A DNA stretch of 64,000 bases from Bacillus pinisoli (GCF_023036475.1 NZ_JAJQKI010000007.1:84114-148113), one strand, 5' to 3'. Shown: positions 8,682 to 18,766, counted from the stretch's first letter. A program made the numbers and translations. Notes: generated by a model from the letters alone, not told the origin.

Positions 8682-9731
8682 ATGACGAAAATTAGGGTTG
8701 AGGAAACGATTGATTTGATTAAGAACCTTGTATCAATCCCCAGTCCATCTGGAAATACAAATGAAGTGATTACATATGTAGATAAATATCTATCAGAATT
8801 ACAAGTAGAAACGAAGAGAAATCGTAAAGGCGGACTAATCGCGACAATTCCAGGTAGAGAGAACAACAAACACCGCATGCTTACTGCTCATGTTGATACG
8901 CTTGGAGCGATGGTAAAGGAAATAAAAGCGAATGGTCGTTTAAAGATTGATTTAATTGGTGGGTTCCGTTACAACTCTATTGAAGGTGAATATTGCCAAA
9001 TTCAAACCTCTACAGGAAGAGTTTATTCGGGAACCATTCTGATGCGACAAACGTCTGTTCATGTATATAAAGACGCAGGTAAAGCAGAGCGAAATCAAGA
9101 AAATATGGAAGTGCGAATTGATGAAAAGGTACATAACGCTGATCAGGTACGAGAACTGGGAATTGAAGTAGGTGATTTTATTTCATTTGATCCTCGCGTT
9201 CAAGTGCTTCCTAATGGGTATATTAAATCAAGGCATCTGGACGATAAGGCAAGTGTAGGTATCCTTTTACGACTAATAAAGGAAATTATGGAAGAGAAAA
9301 TTGAATTACCATACACTACCCATTTCTTAATTTCTAATAATGAAGAAATAGGATATGGCGGTAATTCCAACATTACTCCTGAGACCATTGAGTACTTAGC
9401 TGTTGATATGGGGGCAATGGGTGATGGTCAATCTACAGATGAATACACGGTATCCATCTGTGTAAAGGACGCAAGTGGACCTTACCATTATGACTTTAGA
9501 AAAAAACTAACAACTCTAGCGGAACAAAACAATATTGGATATAAACTAGATATATATCCGTACTATGGTTCAGACGCTTCTGCTGCGATACGTTCAGGTC
9601 ATGATATTGTTCATGGATTAATTGGACCGGGAATCGACTCTTCCCATGCGTTTGAACGTACACATAAGGATTCCATCGAGAATACAACTAAGCTTTTATA
9701 TCATTACGTCCAATCTGACATGATACTTTAG
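8682..9731 (+). CDS. M42-family metallopeptidase (glutamyl-aminopeptidase/endoglucanase type)
   Basis: 349-residue cytosolic aminopeptidase of clan MH. Dinuclear metal ligands are visible in order: AHVDTLG (H, D), SRHLDDKAS (D), NNEEIGYGG (catalytic E and ligand E), VDMGAMG (D) and GIDSSHAFERTH (H). Family members remove N-terminal residues from peptides as large oligomers. GGAGG precedes the ATG and a terminator follows within 10 bases, so this is a single-gene unit. Confidence 0.88.
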   Translation: MTKIRVEETIDLIKNLVSIPSPSGNTNEVITYVDKYLSELQVETKRNRKGGLIATIPGRENNKHRMLTAHVDTLGAMVKEIKANGRLKIDLIGGFRYNSIEGEYCQIQTSTGRVYSGTILMRQTSVHVYKDAGKAERNQENMEVRIDEKVHNADQVRELGIEVGDFISFDPRVQVLPNGYIKSRHLDDKASVGILLRLIKEIMEEKIELPYTTHFLISNNEEIGYGGNSNITPETIEYLAVDMGAMGDGQSTDEYTVSICVKDASGPYHYDFRKKLTTLAEQNNIGYKLDIYPYYGSDASAAIRSGHDIVHGLIGPGIDSSHAFERTHKDSIENTTKLLYHYVQSDMIL

Positions 9732-9740
9732 TAGATAGAA

Positions 9741-9773
9741 AAACAGAGCCCCAAATGCGGGACTCTGTTTTTT
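9741..9773 (+). terminator. Intrinsic terminator
   Basis: AAACAGAG...CTCTGTTTTTT hairpin nine bases after the M42 peptidase stop. Confidence 0.8.
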
Positions 9774-9810
9774 AGGCTGTTATCTTATAGAGGTTGGGCA
9801 TCAATGAGTC

Positions 9811-11532
9811 TTATAACGTGAACTTACTTGTTAATTCTTTTAACTGATTGGACATAGTAGACAGTTCTTCTATGGAATTTACCATTGTGTTTAATAGTTC
9901 ATCTTGGCTGTGTGTAATAGAAAATGTTTGATTTGTACTAGTAACGGCTAATTCAGCTATTCTTGAAGTTTCTAAAGCGGATGCTGTCATCTCTTCAGTT
10001 GATGCAGACATTTCTTCTGATGTTGAATTAACTTCTTGTATCTGTATTTTTACCCCATCCATTGCTGTTTTAATAGAACTAAAGACTATTCCTGTTTCTT
10101 GAACAAGGGTAACTCCCTCTTTTACCTCTTCCATCACAATATCCATCGTTCCAGCTGTTTGTTCTGAATGTTGATTAATTCGGTTAATGATTTTTTCAAT
10201 ATGAGCGATTGAAGATGCAGATTGTTCTGCAAGCTTTCTTACTTCAGAGGCTACTACCGCAAACCCTTTCCCAGCTTCTCCTGCTCGAGCAGCTTCAATG
10301 GCTGCATTTAAAGCTAAGAGACTTGTTTGGGAAGATATATTTTTTATGAGTTTAATGATTGATGCGATCTCATCTGAATGTGTCTTAAGTAATAAGATAG
10401 CTTTCGACGATTCGTTAACGGATTGATTGATAATCTCCATTTGGTTTACTACCTGCTCAAGTTTGAGATTACCACTCTCCACCTCATAAGATGTTTGAAT
10501 GGATAATTCATTGGCAACAGATGAAGCTTCAGCAATGTATGATAAACCTCTTGCCATTTCTTCTACCACATGGGTGTTTTCCATTAGTCGATTATACTGA
10601 AGAGTGGAGTGTTCAGAAATATGTTCCATTGTACTGGCAATTTCCATGCTTGCTTGTTTTGTGTCGTTAGCATTAGAAATTAACTGGTTCGTATTTTTAT
10701 CTAATTGGTTGGAGCTTTCATTCATGTTTACAATCATGTCTTTTAAATTAGCTACCATGTCATGAAATGCCATGGTTAATAATCCGATCTCATCTTTTCT
10801 AGTTGCTTCAATATTTACAGATAAATTTCCTTGACCAATTTTTTCGACCTGAGTAGTTAAATCTTTTAACGGTTTTAACATAGATGTTGTATATATGTAG
10901 ATAATAGTCACACTTATTAATAGGATGGCTGCTGTAAGAATCATTAGTTGAAGTTGATTTTGGTCCATAGCTTCGTAGATATCTGTTACATCGGTATCTG
11001 CTCCAACTATCCCAATGACTTCCCCTGTTGCTGCTTTAATAGGGACATAAGCTGTTGCTAACGCTCCGTACTCTTCTGATACACTCATTTCAATTTGAGT
11101 TTTTCCAGAATCAAAAGCTTTTACGATACTTGGAAACTCACTTATCGCATCTTCTATATCTCCAAGATCAGAAGCATCTTCAGAGTCAAGTGGCATCCCG
11201 TCTACCATGTAAATGTACTGATAGTCATTCCCTGTTTTAACGCGGGCCATCGTATATAAATACGTTAGGCCATTTTGTTCTCTAATTGTATTTAAATCTT
11301 CCCTTAGTTTTTCGTAGTAGTCTGTTTTGCCAGTTTCTAAAGAAATACGTTGATATTCATTAATATCAATTAGATTTACTGCGTGTTCTGCGATCCCAAT
11401 TGTTTGCTTATTTACACTTTCCTTAAGTAAATCGGTTGTCGACTTATGAATGACCATGCTGATAATAATCCCAGATAATAATAGAAGTCCTGAGAAAATA
11501 ATAATCATATTAAACTTTATACTCTTACGCAT
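9811..11532 (-). CDS. Methyl-accepting chemotaxis protein
   Basis: 573-residue membrane chemoreceptor. Two transmembrane helices (about 7-28 and 192-214) bracket a 160-residue extracytoplasmic sensor domain of Cache-like character ([15 protein letters not shown] just before TM2). A HAMP domain follows (about 215-268, starting [16 protein letters not shown]), then a long coiled-coil signalling domain. The CheA/CheW contact hairpin is recognisable as [20 protein letters not shown]. The ligand is unknown. GAGGT lies ahead of the ATG. No other chemotaxis gene is nearby, as is usual for Bacillus receptors. Confidence 0.93.
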   Translation of the reverse strand: MRKSIKFNMIIIFSGLLLLSGIIISMVIHKSTTDLLKESVNKQTIGIAEHAVNLIDINEYQRISLETGKTDYYEKLREDLNTIREQNGLTYLYTMARVKTGNDYQYIYMVDGMPLDSEDASDLGDIEDAISEFPSIVKAFDSGKTQIEMSVSEEYGALATAYVPIKAATGEVIGIVGADTDVTDIYEAMDQNQLQLMILTAAILLISVTIIYIYTTSMLKPLKDLTTQVEKIGQGNLSVNIEATRKDEIGLLTMAFHDMVANLKDMIVNMNESSNQLDKNTNQLISNANDTKQASMEIASTMEHISEHSTLQYNRLMENTHVVEEMARGLSYIAEASSVANELSIQTSYEVESGNLKLEQVVNQMEIINQSVNESSKAILLLKTHSDEIASIIKLIKNISSQTSLLALNAAIEAARAGEAGKGFAVVASEVRKLAEQSASSIAHIEKIINRINQHSEQTAGTMDIVMEEVKEGVTLVQETGIVFSSIKTAMDGVKIQIQEVNSTSEEMSASTEEMTASALETSRIAELAVTSTNQTFSITHSQDELLNTMVNSIEELSTMSNQLKELTSKFTL

Positions 11533-11824
11533 ATAAATACCTCACTAATTATAAAGTTCTTAGTTCGAATGAACTACTAAAATATCATACTTCAGCTGTG
11601 TCGAAATAGGTAGATTTATTAATCGACAAAAACCGCCATTTTTTCTTTAATACTACAAATTAACACCTGTACCGAAGAAGATAGTGTAATTTGTCGAAAA
11701 AAGCATAACACATCGTCGAATCTTAGTTGTGTCAGACTAAATAGTGATGATATCAAAAAAATCCCCCCTATTTTAATGTTTAGAATGACGGAATTCGGAC
11801 ACATTAATGTTGGGAGGTACTGGT

Positions 11825-12238
11825 ATGTTTACATTTCGTGGTGATGCACATAGATTTTTCATGAAAATCAAGAAATCTGAACCAAAACAATATACAAAGA
11901 TTAAAGAAGTTCAAGAAATGACTGCCATCATAATGTTTTATCGAACTTTAGAAAACTCTTTACTTCATAAAATGAAATATCAAATGATGAAGGAACAACA
12001 AGCTTCTGGTTCCATACCGTTACTTGTAACAACTATTCCGTGGTTGTTGTTTATTTTTTCTAAACCACTCCTAGAGGTTCTGTTTGGAAATTTCAATTTA
12101 TGGATCCCTTTTGTTCTTATTTATGTAACACTTCTTTTAGGCGGAATATATCTACACTTCCATGAGCGTGCTTGGGCAAAAGTTCACGTTGAAATAATTG
12201 AGGATGTATTATCTGAGCGTAATCAACAACATCTTTAA
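11825..12238 (+). CDS. Small two-helix membrane protein of unknown function
   Basis: 137-residue protein I do not recognise. Its first 65 residues are basic and helical. Two hydrophobic segments (about 68-85 and 94-113) follow, and a short charged C-terminal helix ends it. A longer frame opens at 11807, but that ATG lies just ahead of GGGAGGT, which is correctly spaced for the ATG at 11825. Its stop is one base from the stop of the convergent LysE-type gene. No partner suggests a role. Confidence 0.65.
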   Translation: MFTFRGDAHRFFMKIKKSEPKQYTKIKEVQEMTAIIMFYRTLENSLLHKMKYQMMKEQQASGSIPLLVTTIPWLLFIFSKPLLEVLFGNFNLWIPFVLIYVTLLLGGIYLHFHERAWAKVHVEIIEDVLSERNQQHL

Positions 12239-12239
12239 T

Positions 12240-12872
12240 CTATCCAAACAAAGCGTTTAATCCTTGGAAACCAAAATAAAGACCAAATGCTATTAATGAT
12301 AGTCCAGACAAGATGGATATGATAATGATACTTTTAAGATTAAGGAATCTTCTAAAACCAGAAGTTAAACTTGCAACAAACAAATCCCACAAAGCAAGGC
12401 CCACAAAAATCATCGAGCTATACACTAACAACTCATGTGTTCCGTATGTTACTGCTGTCTTTGCTAAAACGGATCCATAAATACCAAGCCAAAATAAAAT
12501 CGATAACGGACTAGAAATTGACATGATAAAGCCTGTTAAAAAACACTTTAATAAGGTATCCTTACTTCTAATATGGTGAAGATTTATTTTATTTGCACTT
12601 AAGATATTTTCTATACCTGTATAGATTAAGACAAAGCCTCCAAATAACCATAAAAAAACTTGTATAGGCGGAGAATCTAAAAAGTGAACGATACCAAAAT
12701 AGACAAGGGCCATAAAAATCCCGTCCGCTATCATAGATCCAATACCTACAACCCATGCATGTAGAAATCCATTTTTTAACCCTTTGTCAAGACGAACCGA
12801 GTTTACGGGTCCAATTGGTGCCGCCAACGTAATTCCAAGAAGGACATAGCTAATCAGTATGCTTAAATTCAA
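12240..12872 (-). CDS. LysE/RhtB-family exporter
   Basis: 210-residue membrane protein with about six hydrophobic segments. The family motif ITLAAPIGPVNSVRL after the first segment and GSMIADGIFM in the second are characteristic of LysE/RhtB amino-acid and metabolite exporters. The start is a TTG at 12872 with GGAGTGAT ahead. It converges with the small membrane protein gene with almost no spacing. Substrate is unknown. Confidence 0.83.
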   Translation of the reverse strand: MNLSILISYVLLGITLAAPIGPVNSVRLDKGLKNGFLHAWVVGIGSMIADGIFMALVYFGIVHFLDSPPIQVFLWLFGGFVLIYTGIENILSANKINLHHIRSKDTLLKCFLTGFIMSISSPLSILFWLGIYGSVLAKTAVTYGTHELLVYSSMIFVGLALWDLFVASLTSGFRRFLNLKSIIIISILSGLSLIAFGLYFGFQGLNALFG

Positions 12873-12981
12873 TGGGGATCACTCCAAACTCATTTTCAGT
12901 AAACTTGTACATTTTATGTCCAAGCTTCCTAAAATAGACAAAGAAATCTGGAATCCACAAAAATCAACGCTCATTTTCAAT

Positions 12982-13005
12982 ACAACAATCTATACGAAGT
13001 TAGCC
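12982..13005 (+). repeat. Solo right end of the GGCT mobile element
   Basis: ACAACAATCTATACGAAGTTAGCC closely matches the right terminus of the complete element copies, which end in TATACGAAAACAGCC. No left half is recognisable upstream, so this appears to be a fragment. It lies directly before the topB terminator, and a full copy lies just behind that terminator. Confidence 0.55.
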
Positions 13006-13007
13006 AT

Positions 13008-13047
13008 AAAAAAACAAGCATCCTCATAATAGAGATGCTTGTTTTTG
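13008..13047 (-). terminator. Intrinsic terminator, probably of topB
   Basis: Strong hairpin (AAAAACAAGCATC paired with GATGCTTGTTTTT). It is separated from the topB stop codon only by a 185-bp mobile element. Confidence 0.75.
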
Positions 13048-13052
13048 TTTAT

Positions 13053-13237
13053 GGCTCTTTTCTAAAACTTTGTTACTTTTACTACAATTATTCTGGGTGT
13101 ACAACCAGTTTTAGTAGCAAACTGAGGTTGGATTAGAAAAGAGCAACTCTGTTTATGTATAGTAATCACTAGATACTAAGGGAAAAATCCGGCTTTTGGG
13201 ATTTTTACGCAAAGCAACAATCTATACGAAAACAGCC
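13053..13237 (+). mobile_element. Non-autonomous GGCT element, copy A (185 bp)
   Basis: Starts GGCTCTTTTCTAAAACTT and ends TATACGAAAACAGCC; the two ends are imperfect inverted repeats of about 23 bp. Flanking 8-mers TTGTTTAT and TTGTTTTT match at 7 of 8 positions, consistent with an 8-bp target duplication. Inside, GAAAAGAGC near the middle can pair with the left end, and AAAAATCC/GGATTTTT forms a second hairpin. It encodes no protein. It sits between the topB stop codon and the topB terminator. ISL3-family elements have similar GG-starting ends and 8-bp duplications, so an ISL3-like transposase may mobilise it (inference). Confidence 0.8.
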
Positions 13238-13244
13238 TTGTTTT

Positions 13245-15428
13245 TTATTCTTTATTAAGTTTTAATTTAGCTAGTGCATCCGCAAGAGCTGTGTTTACAG
13301 GTGCTTCATCCTGCTTTTTTAAATATTTATTTACATCGTGTTTGGAGGCTTTATTATGCTGATTTTGTTTTCTACGATCCTGGAAAGTGGAAAGCTCTTC
13401 ACGGTGTCCACATTTACAATAAAATGTTTGTCCTGCCCCTTCTCCTCTTAACTCTAGTTTTTTATGACAATTTGGACAACGGGCATTTGTTACTTTTGAG
13501 ATGTTTTTTCTATGACCACAATCACGGTCTTGGCAAACGAGCATTTTACCTTTCTTACCATTTACCTCTAGCATAAGTTTTCCGCAATCCGAGCATTTGG
13601 TTCCGGTCAAGTTATCATGCTTGAAACGCGCATCACTATTTTTAATTTCATTAACGGCTGTTTTTGTGTACTCTTTTATTTCTTTAATAAAATCATTCTG
13701 CCTAAGTTTCCCTTTTGCGATCAATTCAAGCTTTAACTCCCATTCAGCAGTTAAAGCAGGTGATTTGAGATCTTCAGGTACTAATTCTAAAAGTTGTCTA
13801 CCTTTATTGGTAATAAATATTTCTTTTCCTTTTTGTTCTACTAAAAAGCTGTTAAAAAGCTTTTCAATGATATCAGCTCGTGTTGCGACCGTTCCAAGTC
13901 CTCCTGTTTTCCCAATCGTTTGGATGAGTTCTTTGCTTTCACCAGCCATAAATTTAGAAGGATTCTCCATTGCTGATAAAAGAGTCGCTTCATTGAATCG
14001 ACTCGGTGGATTTGTTTCACCTGTAGTTTGAGAAAGTTTGACAACTGATAGAATGTCACCTTTACTCACAGGAGGTAACACCTGTTCGCGATCATGCATC
14101 TCATCTTCTTCTGTAGAAGTTGTACCGTAAACTTCTTTCCAGCCATTTGAAGTAACAGTTTTTCCACGTGCTATAAATGTTTCAGTTCCAATATTAGCCG
14201 TAATGGTTGTTTGTTCAAATTCATGGGGTGGAAGTAATACGGATAAGAAACGTTTGATAATTAGTTCGTAAATTTTTCTTTCCTTTTCAGTTAATGCTCT
14301 CATGTCGGCACGTTGCTCAGTCGGAATAATAGCATGGTGATCGGTTACTTTTTGATCATCAATAAAGGATTTAGTCATTTTCATTGTTGTTAGTGCCTTT
14401 TTTGCAAGTGGTGCGAACCCCTGGATCATTACGGCTTCAATACGATCTTTTAGTGTATCGACCATATCAGAAGAAAGGTACCTTGAATCTGTTCGAGGGT
14501 AAGTGACTAACTTATGTTGTTCGTATAGCTTTTGCATGATAGATAGAGTTTCTTTTGCTGAAAAACCAAATAATTTATGTCCATCCCGCTGAAGTTCTGT
14601 TAGATCGTACAGTTGAGGAGCAAAACTCTTTTTAGCAACCTTATTTACATCAACCAATACAGCTTGTTGACTCTTTAATGTAGAAAGAAGTGTTTGAATT
14701 CTATTCTGGTCAAACGTTTTTTGATCTTTCGTTTTTGAGTCCTGCCATGTTAGAGTCAGTTTATCAGTTTGAGCTTTTATCCCGTAGTATGCTTTTGGCT
14801 TAAATTGTTTAATTTCCTCTTCACGCTTTGCAATGATTGCCAGTGTAGGTGTTTGAACTCGTCCGCAGGACAACTGTGCATTATATTTTGTCGTTAGTGC
14901 TCGTGTTGCGTTTAAACCTACATACCAATCTGCTTCTGAACGAGCAACTGCAGACGCGTATAGGTTTTCGTATTCTTTACCGTTTCGAAGTTTGGAAAAA
15001 CCATCTTTAATAGCACGGTCTGTTACGGATGAAATCCAAAGTCGCTTAATAGGTTTTTGAACACGTGCTTTTTCAATTATCCATCGTGCAACAAGTTCTC
15101 CTTCTCGTCCTGCATCTGTCGCAATAATAATTTCTTTTACATCATTTCTACCCAGTAGGGACTTAACTGTTTGAAATTGTTTTCCTGTCTGTTTAATAAC
15201 CGATAGTTTCAAAGTCGAAGGAAGCATCGGGAGATCCTCTAGCCTCCATGTTTTATATTTTTCATCATAGACTTCTGGGTCTGCTAAAGTCACTAAGTGG
15301 CCTAATGCCCAAGTTACGATATAGTGTGTTCCCTCAAAAAATCCATTCCCCTTCTTTTGACAGCCTAGCACTCTGGCTAGGTCTCGTCCCACTGAAGGCT
15401 TTTCTGCTAAGACTAATTGTTTACTCAT
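13245..15428 (-). CDS. topB: DNA topoisomerase III
   Basis: 727-residue type IA topoisomerase that relaxes and decatenates single-stranded or nicked DNA. The Toprim domain opens the protein (LAEKPSVGRDLA; acidic triad in IIATDAGREGE). The catalytic tyrosine lies in LVTYPRTDSRYL, and SCGRVQTPTLA is the usual motif. The C-terminus carries zinc-ribbon-like cysteine clusters (CSDCGKLML, CQDRDCGH, CPNCHKKL, CKCGH) and ends in a basic tail. Length matches Bacillus TopB. AAAGG precedes the ATG. A mobile element separates the stop from its terminator. Confidence 0.96.
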   Translation of the reverse strand: MSKQLVLAEKPSVGRDLARVLGCQKKGNGFFEGTHYIVTWALGHLVTLADPEVYDEKYKTWRLEDLPMLPSTLKLSVIKQTGKQFQTVKSLLGRNDVKEIIIATDAGREGELVARWIIEKARVQKPIKRLWISSVTDRAIKDGFSKLRNGKEYENLYASAVARSEADWYVGLNATRALTTKYNAQLSCGRVQTPTLAIIAKREEEIKQFKPKAYYGIKAQTDKLTLTWQDSKTKDQKTFDQNRIQTLLSTLKSQQAVLVDVNKVAKKSFAPQLYDLTELQRDGHKLFGFSAKETLSIMQKLYEQHKLVTYPRTDSRYLSSDMVDTLKDRIEAVMIQGFAPLAKKALTTMKMTKSFIDDQKVTDHHAIIPTEQRADMRALTEKERKIYELIIKRFLSVLLPPHEFEQTTITANIGTETFIARGKTVTSNGWKEVYGTTSTEEDEMHDREQVLPPVSKGDILSVVKLSQTTGETNPPSRFNEATLLSAMENPSKFMAGESKELIQTIGKTGGLGTVATRADIIEKLFNSFLVEQKGKEIFITNKGRQLLELVPEDLKSPALTAEWELKLELIAKGKLRQNDFIKEIKEYTKTAVNEIKNSDARFKHDNLTGTKCSDCGKLMLEVNGKKGKMLVCQDRDCGHRKNISKVTNARCPNCHKKLELRGEGAGQTFYCKCGHREELSTFQDRRKQNQHNKASKHDVNKYLKKQDEAPVNTALADALAKLKLNKE

Positions 15429-15845
15429 AGAAGCAAATCCTTTCCCTTTAATCTACTATTAAGCATAGCCTTTTAACGCTTACTCTTCAACTCATAACAT
15501 AAGTAATGAGTGAGTCTCTTTCTGTTCAAACTAATTATGAATAGTACGGCTATGTAATGATGGAATACGCGATAATCACAAAAATTAGACGAAAAAAATG
15601 AAAAATGCTAGTCATGCCATTATTCAAAAAAGAATTTAGGCAATCAAAGAGTAAAATCAATGTATGATGAGTTATGAGGGAATAAATAATTAAATAAATA
15701 ACAGGTGGAGAAAAATGACTGTTAAGTTAAAGAACAATCATTTTTCTCCACCTTAGCTTTTTGTAAGACTCTATGATAATCAAGAAGGCAACATTAAGTT
15801 CTTCATCTACTCTGCCTTGTTGTGAGAAAAGTTTATGAATGATTA
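15429..15845. other. Intergenic region with a long perfect hairpin
   Basis: About 417 bases between two minus-strand genes. Apart from the 16-bp-stem hairpin listed separately it holds AT-rich sequence, presumably the topB promoter; I could not pick a confident promoter. Confidence 0.4.
15703..15753 (+). other. Long hairpin enclosing a ribosome binding site and mini-ORF
   Basis: Perfect 16-bp stem (15703-15718 with 15738-15753) around a 19-base loop. The left arm contains AGGTGGAG followed four bases later by ATG. This opens a 13-codon frame (15715-15756) whose end lies in the right arm, so the ribosome binding site would be masked in the folded RNA. T-rich sequence follows on the plus strand. 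It may be only a terminator, a small RNA end, or a leader peptide; no plus-strand gene follows. Confidence 0.5.
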
Positions 15846-16319
15846 TCATGTCAAATTTGTAAGAAGCTGCTTTCTAACATTGGCTATATCATCTTCTAAT
15901 GCCTTTTGATAGTCTGTCGGTACGGATTGTTTATAATGATCGGCAAGTTTTAGACTTTCTTCCGCCTCTTGAATTTGGTTTACTAGTACTTGAGCTCTCG
16001 CTAGGGCTTCGTAGGCATATGAAATATAAAATGGTTCAATTTCGCCTTCTTTACTGATCGACACACACCGTGTGGCATAGGTTATTGCTTCTTTTCCATT
16101 TCCAACTATTGAATAAACTCTTGAAAGTTGCCAATAGCCAATGGATAGGTTTTTAAGTGTATGCTCTTCTACCTGAGTCCAATGCCAAAAAGAAGTATGA
16201 CATAAATGTATCATTTCTTCTTCCTCAGTAACCGTTCTGTTATCTTGATCTAAGTAATCCCATACTTTATTAAAACATTTAACAGCGATTTGTTTATGAC
16301 TAAGTGCATTTGTTTCCAT
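15846..16319 (-). CDS. TPR-like helical protein of unknown function
   Basis: 157 residues, wholly helical and soluble. Segments such as NGKEAITYATRCVSISKEG, FYISYAYEALARAQ and IQEAEESLKLADHYK are spaced like degenerate tetratricopeptide repeats, which usually hold protein partners. I do not recognise a named family. AAGGAGAAATAAAT precedes the ATG, a strong start. It stands upstream of topB but is separated by more than 400 bases. Confidence 0.7.
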   Translation of the reverse strand: METNALSHKQIAVKCFNKVWDYLDQDNRTVTEEEEMIHLCHTSFWHWTQVEEHTLKNLSIGYWQLSRVYSIVGNGKEAITYATRCVSISKEGEIEPFYISYAYEALARAQVLVNQIQEAEESLKLADHYKQSVPTDYQKALEDDIANVRKQLLTNLT

Positions 16320-16464
16320 ATTTATTTCTCCTTTTTATTATTTAATATTTTCGTATAGTATTTCACTAGCAAGTACAATGTCAGCATAATAGAATGAGAT
16401 TACATATTCTACCTTAAGTGTTCTACACAACGCTAGATTATCCTTTGTCTGTTTGACTTTCGCA

Positions 16465-16493
16465 TAAAAAAATCTCCCAAATAAAGGAGATTA
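16465..16493 (-). terminator. Intrinsic terminator
   Basis: AATCTCC...GGAGATT hairpin followed by a T run on the minus strand, downstream of the helicase gene. Confidence 0.75.
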
Positions 16494-16543
16494 ATAAACG
16501 TATTCATCTATACTTTCATGGGCTCTAACATAAATAACTCCTA

Positions 16544-18766
16544 TTAAATTTCTTTTGCTCCTTTTTTCATCGTAGCATGACAAAGCGGGCACTCCTTTTT
16601 GTCAGTTTGAGCATCTTCGTGACTAGTAACTTTTTGCCAAGCAATACAGCCTTCCTTCGTACAAATCCATGCTAATACAGTTTCACTTTCTTTGCTTATA
16701 GTTTTTGTTTGCCCCTCTTTTTGAAAGGCCTCTAAGAAAAATCGAGATACCTCTACCTTTTTCCCTCTGTAGAATGCTGGAGATAGCACAATAAGTTCTT
16801 CTTTCGCTCGTGTTACTCCTACATAGGCTAATCTTCTTTCTTCTTCAATGGCGCGTTCCATAATATCCTTGGCAACTGATGATCCTTTCGCCCCTATCAC
16901 CTCTAACTTGCCTGCTTCCAGTGCTGTTACATGTGGAAGAATACCTTCAGATGCACCTATTAGAAATACCGCACGAAACTCTAAACCTTTCGCCTTATGA
17001 AGTGTCATTAAAGAAACAGAGTCATTAGAAATAGCCCCTTGTTTCATCTGCTGATGCTGTTCCACTATTTCCTCAATAAAGCGAATAAAGTCATCAATTT
17101 TAGTAAATCGTTTAGCGGATGACTCAAGTTCATCCAACATTTCCTTCATGTCTTCTTTTTGGACAGTTGCTTGCTGCTTACCTTCTGTTTCTAGATATTT
17201 ATCGTAGAAAGTTTGTCGAAGTTTTTTTATAGCATGTACAGGATCAACTTCAGCAAATTCTTTTAGTAATCGTATACGTTCTTTTATTTTTTCTACTTGA
17301 AAACTTCTTAACCCTGGCAAGTTGACAAGATGTATGAGTGGATATTTTTTTGCACCATTCTGTTCTTGATTCCAAATAAAGTCCATTGCTTTTTCACGTT
17401 GGATATAAAGAGTGGTAATCATTCCATCTAATGCATCAAAATTTCTAGGATTAAGAGTAAGTCTCAAATGGTCAATTATAGGCTTTATAGTCCAGTGATC
17501 ATAAAAGAGCTTATCGTTCCCACTGTAGTAAATAAAAGGTATTTTCTCCATCATTAGCTGTTCAAAAATAGCACGACTATTACTTGTAGCTCGATGTAAG
17601 ATGGCAAAATCATGATAAGTGTATTTACCGGATTGTACTTTCTCTTTTATGTTATCTACTATCCACTTTGCTTCATCATCTGTAGTGGATGGACGGCTAT
17701 ACATAGGTGTAACAGAACCTTCTTTCGTTGCCTTCAATGTTTTAACTTTCCGATATTGATTATGTTTAATAACTTCATTTCCTAACCCGACAATTGATGA
17801 CGTTGAACGATAGTTAATATCTAATGTAATGGTTTTTGAGTTTGGAAATTCTTGGTCAAACTGCAATATAAATTCGTTCCGAGCACCGTTAAAGGAATAG
17901 ATAGTTTGATCATCGTCGCCTACTACAAATAGATTTTGATTAGGATTTGTGATGTATTTGATTAACTCATATTGAATAAGGTTGGTATCTTGAAACTCAT
18001 CAACCATAATATAATGAAAACGACTCTGTAATAAATGGACAAGAGAAGGATTGTTCTTCAATAATTCATATGACTTAACGAGGATGTCGTCAAAGTCCAT
18101 TTTATGATGACGGGCTTTCCAATCTTCGTATCTTACATAAAGTTTATAAATTTGACGTTCTTCCTCCGTTTTATCTGGAAGTTCCTCAATTAAATTTACT
18201 TTATAAGAAGAAAATAAGGCTAATAAGGTCTCAGGCTGGTATGAATCACCTAAACCTATTTCTCGCATGAGCTGTTTTAAAATCATTTGTCTATATCGAT
18301 CGCTACTTATAATTTCCTCGTTGTATCCTCTACTTCTTAAAATAGTAAGGAAAAAAGAATGAAAGGTACTAGCTTGTACACCATTTGCTTGTCCTCTATT
18401 CATATTTGGTAATAAACTAATTCTTTCTTTCATTTCATCTGCAGCCTTTTTTGAAAACGTTACAAGTAAAATATTGCGTGGATGAACATGATGAACTTGT
18501 ATTAGGTAACCTGTACGTGCAACCAACACAGAAGTTTTACCAGAACCTGCTCCTGCCAGTGTTAATAGTGGACCGTCCTTATGGCGAACTGCTTCTATTT
18601 GTGAAGGATTTAAATAAATACCCTTCTCTTCTATAGCTCTGAAATAAGAAGAGTCTGTTTCGATTGAAGAGATAATCGTTGAACTATTAGTAGGCTCTGC
18701 TAATTGGGCAGAGGGTGTCAATCCATTCTTTATGCCGAATGGATAACTAAATAATCGTTGTTGCAT
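16544..18766 (-). CDS. yjcD: UvrD/Rep-family ATP-dependent DNA helicase (YjcD type)
   Basis: 740-residue superfamily 1A helicase. Motifs run in order: Q-motif NPSQIEAV, Walker A TLAGAGSGKT, Ia TFSKKAADEMKER, Walker B IMVDEFQDTN, III VVGDDDQTIYSFNGA, IV DINYRSTSSI, V SLMTLHKAKGLEF, VI RRLAYVGVTRAKEEL. The C-terminus carries a zinc-binding-like CTKEGC/CPLC pair. Length and architecture match my memory of B. subtilis YjcD rather than PcrA. The frame opens at 18817, but the ATG at 18766 follows TAGGTGATAGG and gives a start of MQQRLFSYPFG, which I use. Probable role in replication-linked repair. Confidence 0.88.
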   Translation of the reverse strand: MQQRLFSYPFGIKNGLTPSAQLAEPTNSSTIISSIETDSSYFRAIEEKGIYLNPSQIEAVRHKDGPLLTLAGAGSGKTSVLVARTGYLIQVHHVHPRNILLVTFSKKAADEMKERISLLPNMNRGQANGVQASTFHSFFLTILRSRGYNEEIISSDRYRQMILKQLMREIGLGDSYQPETLLALFSSYKVNLIEELPDKTEEERQIYKLYVRYEDWKARHHKMDFDDILVKSYELLKNNPSLVHLLQSRFHYIMVDEFQDTNLIQYELIKYITNPNQNLFVVGDDDQTIYSFNGARNEFILQFDQEFPNSKTITLDINYRSTSSIVGLGNEVIKHNQYRKVKTLKATKEGSVTPMYSRPSTTDDEAKWIVDNIKEKVQSGKYTYHDFAILHRATSNSRAIFEQLMMEKIPFIYYSGNDKLFYDHWTIKPIIDHLRLTLNPRNFDALDGMITTLYIQREKAMDFIWNQEQNGAKKYPLIHLVNLPGLRSFQVEKIKERIRLLKEFAEVDPVHAIKKLRQTFYDKYLETEGKQQATVQKEDMKEMLDELESSAKRFTKIDDFIRFIEEIVEQHQQMKQGAISNDSVSLMTLHKAKGLEFRAVFLIGASEGILPHVTALEAGKLEVIGAKGSSVAKDIMERAIEEERRLAYVGVTRAKEELIVLSPAFYRGKKVEVSRFFLEAFQKEGQTKTISKESETVLAWICTKEGCIAWQKVTSHEDAQTDKKECPLCHATMKKGAKEI

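Noticed and set aside
9773..9795. Another end of the GGCT mobile element (GGCTGTTATCTTATAG)
   Set aside because: Only about 16 bases resemble the right end, with several mismatches and no second end or duplication; probably chance next to the terminator.
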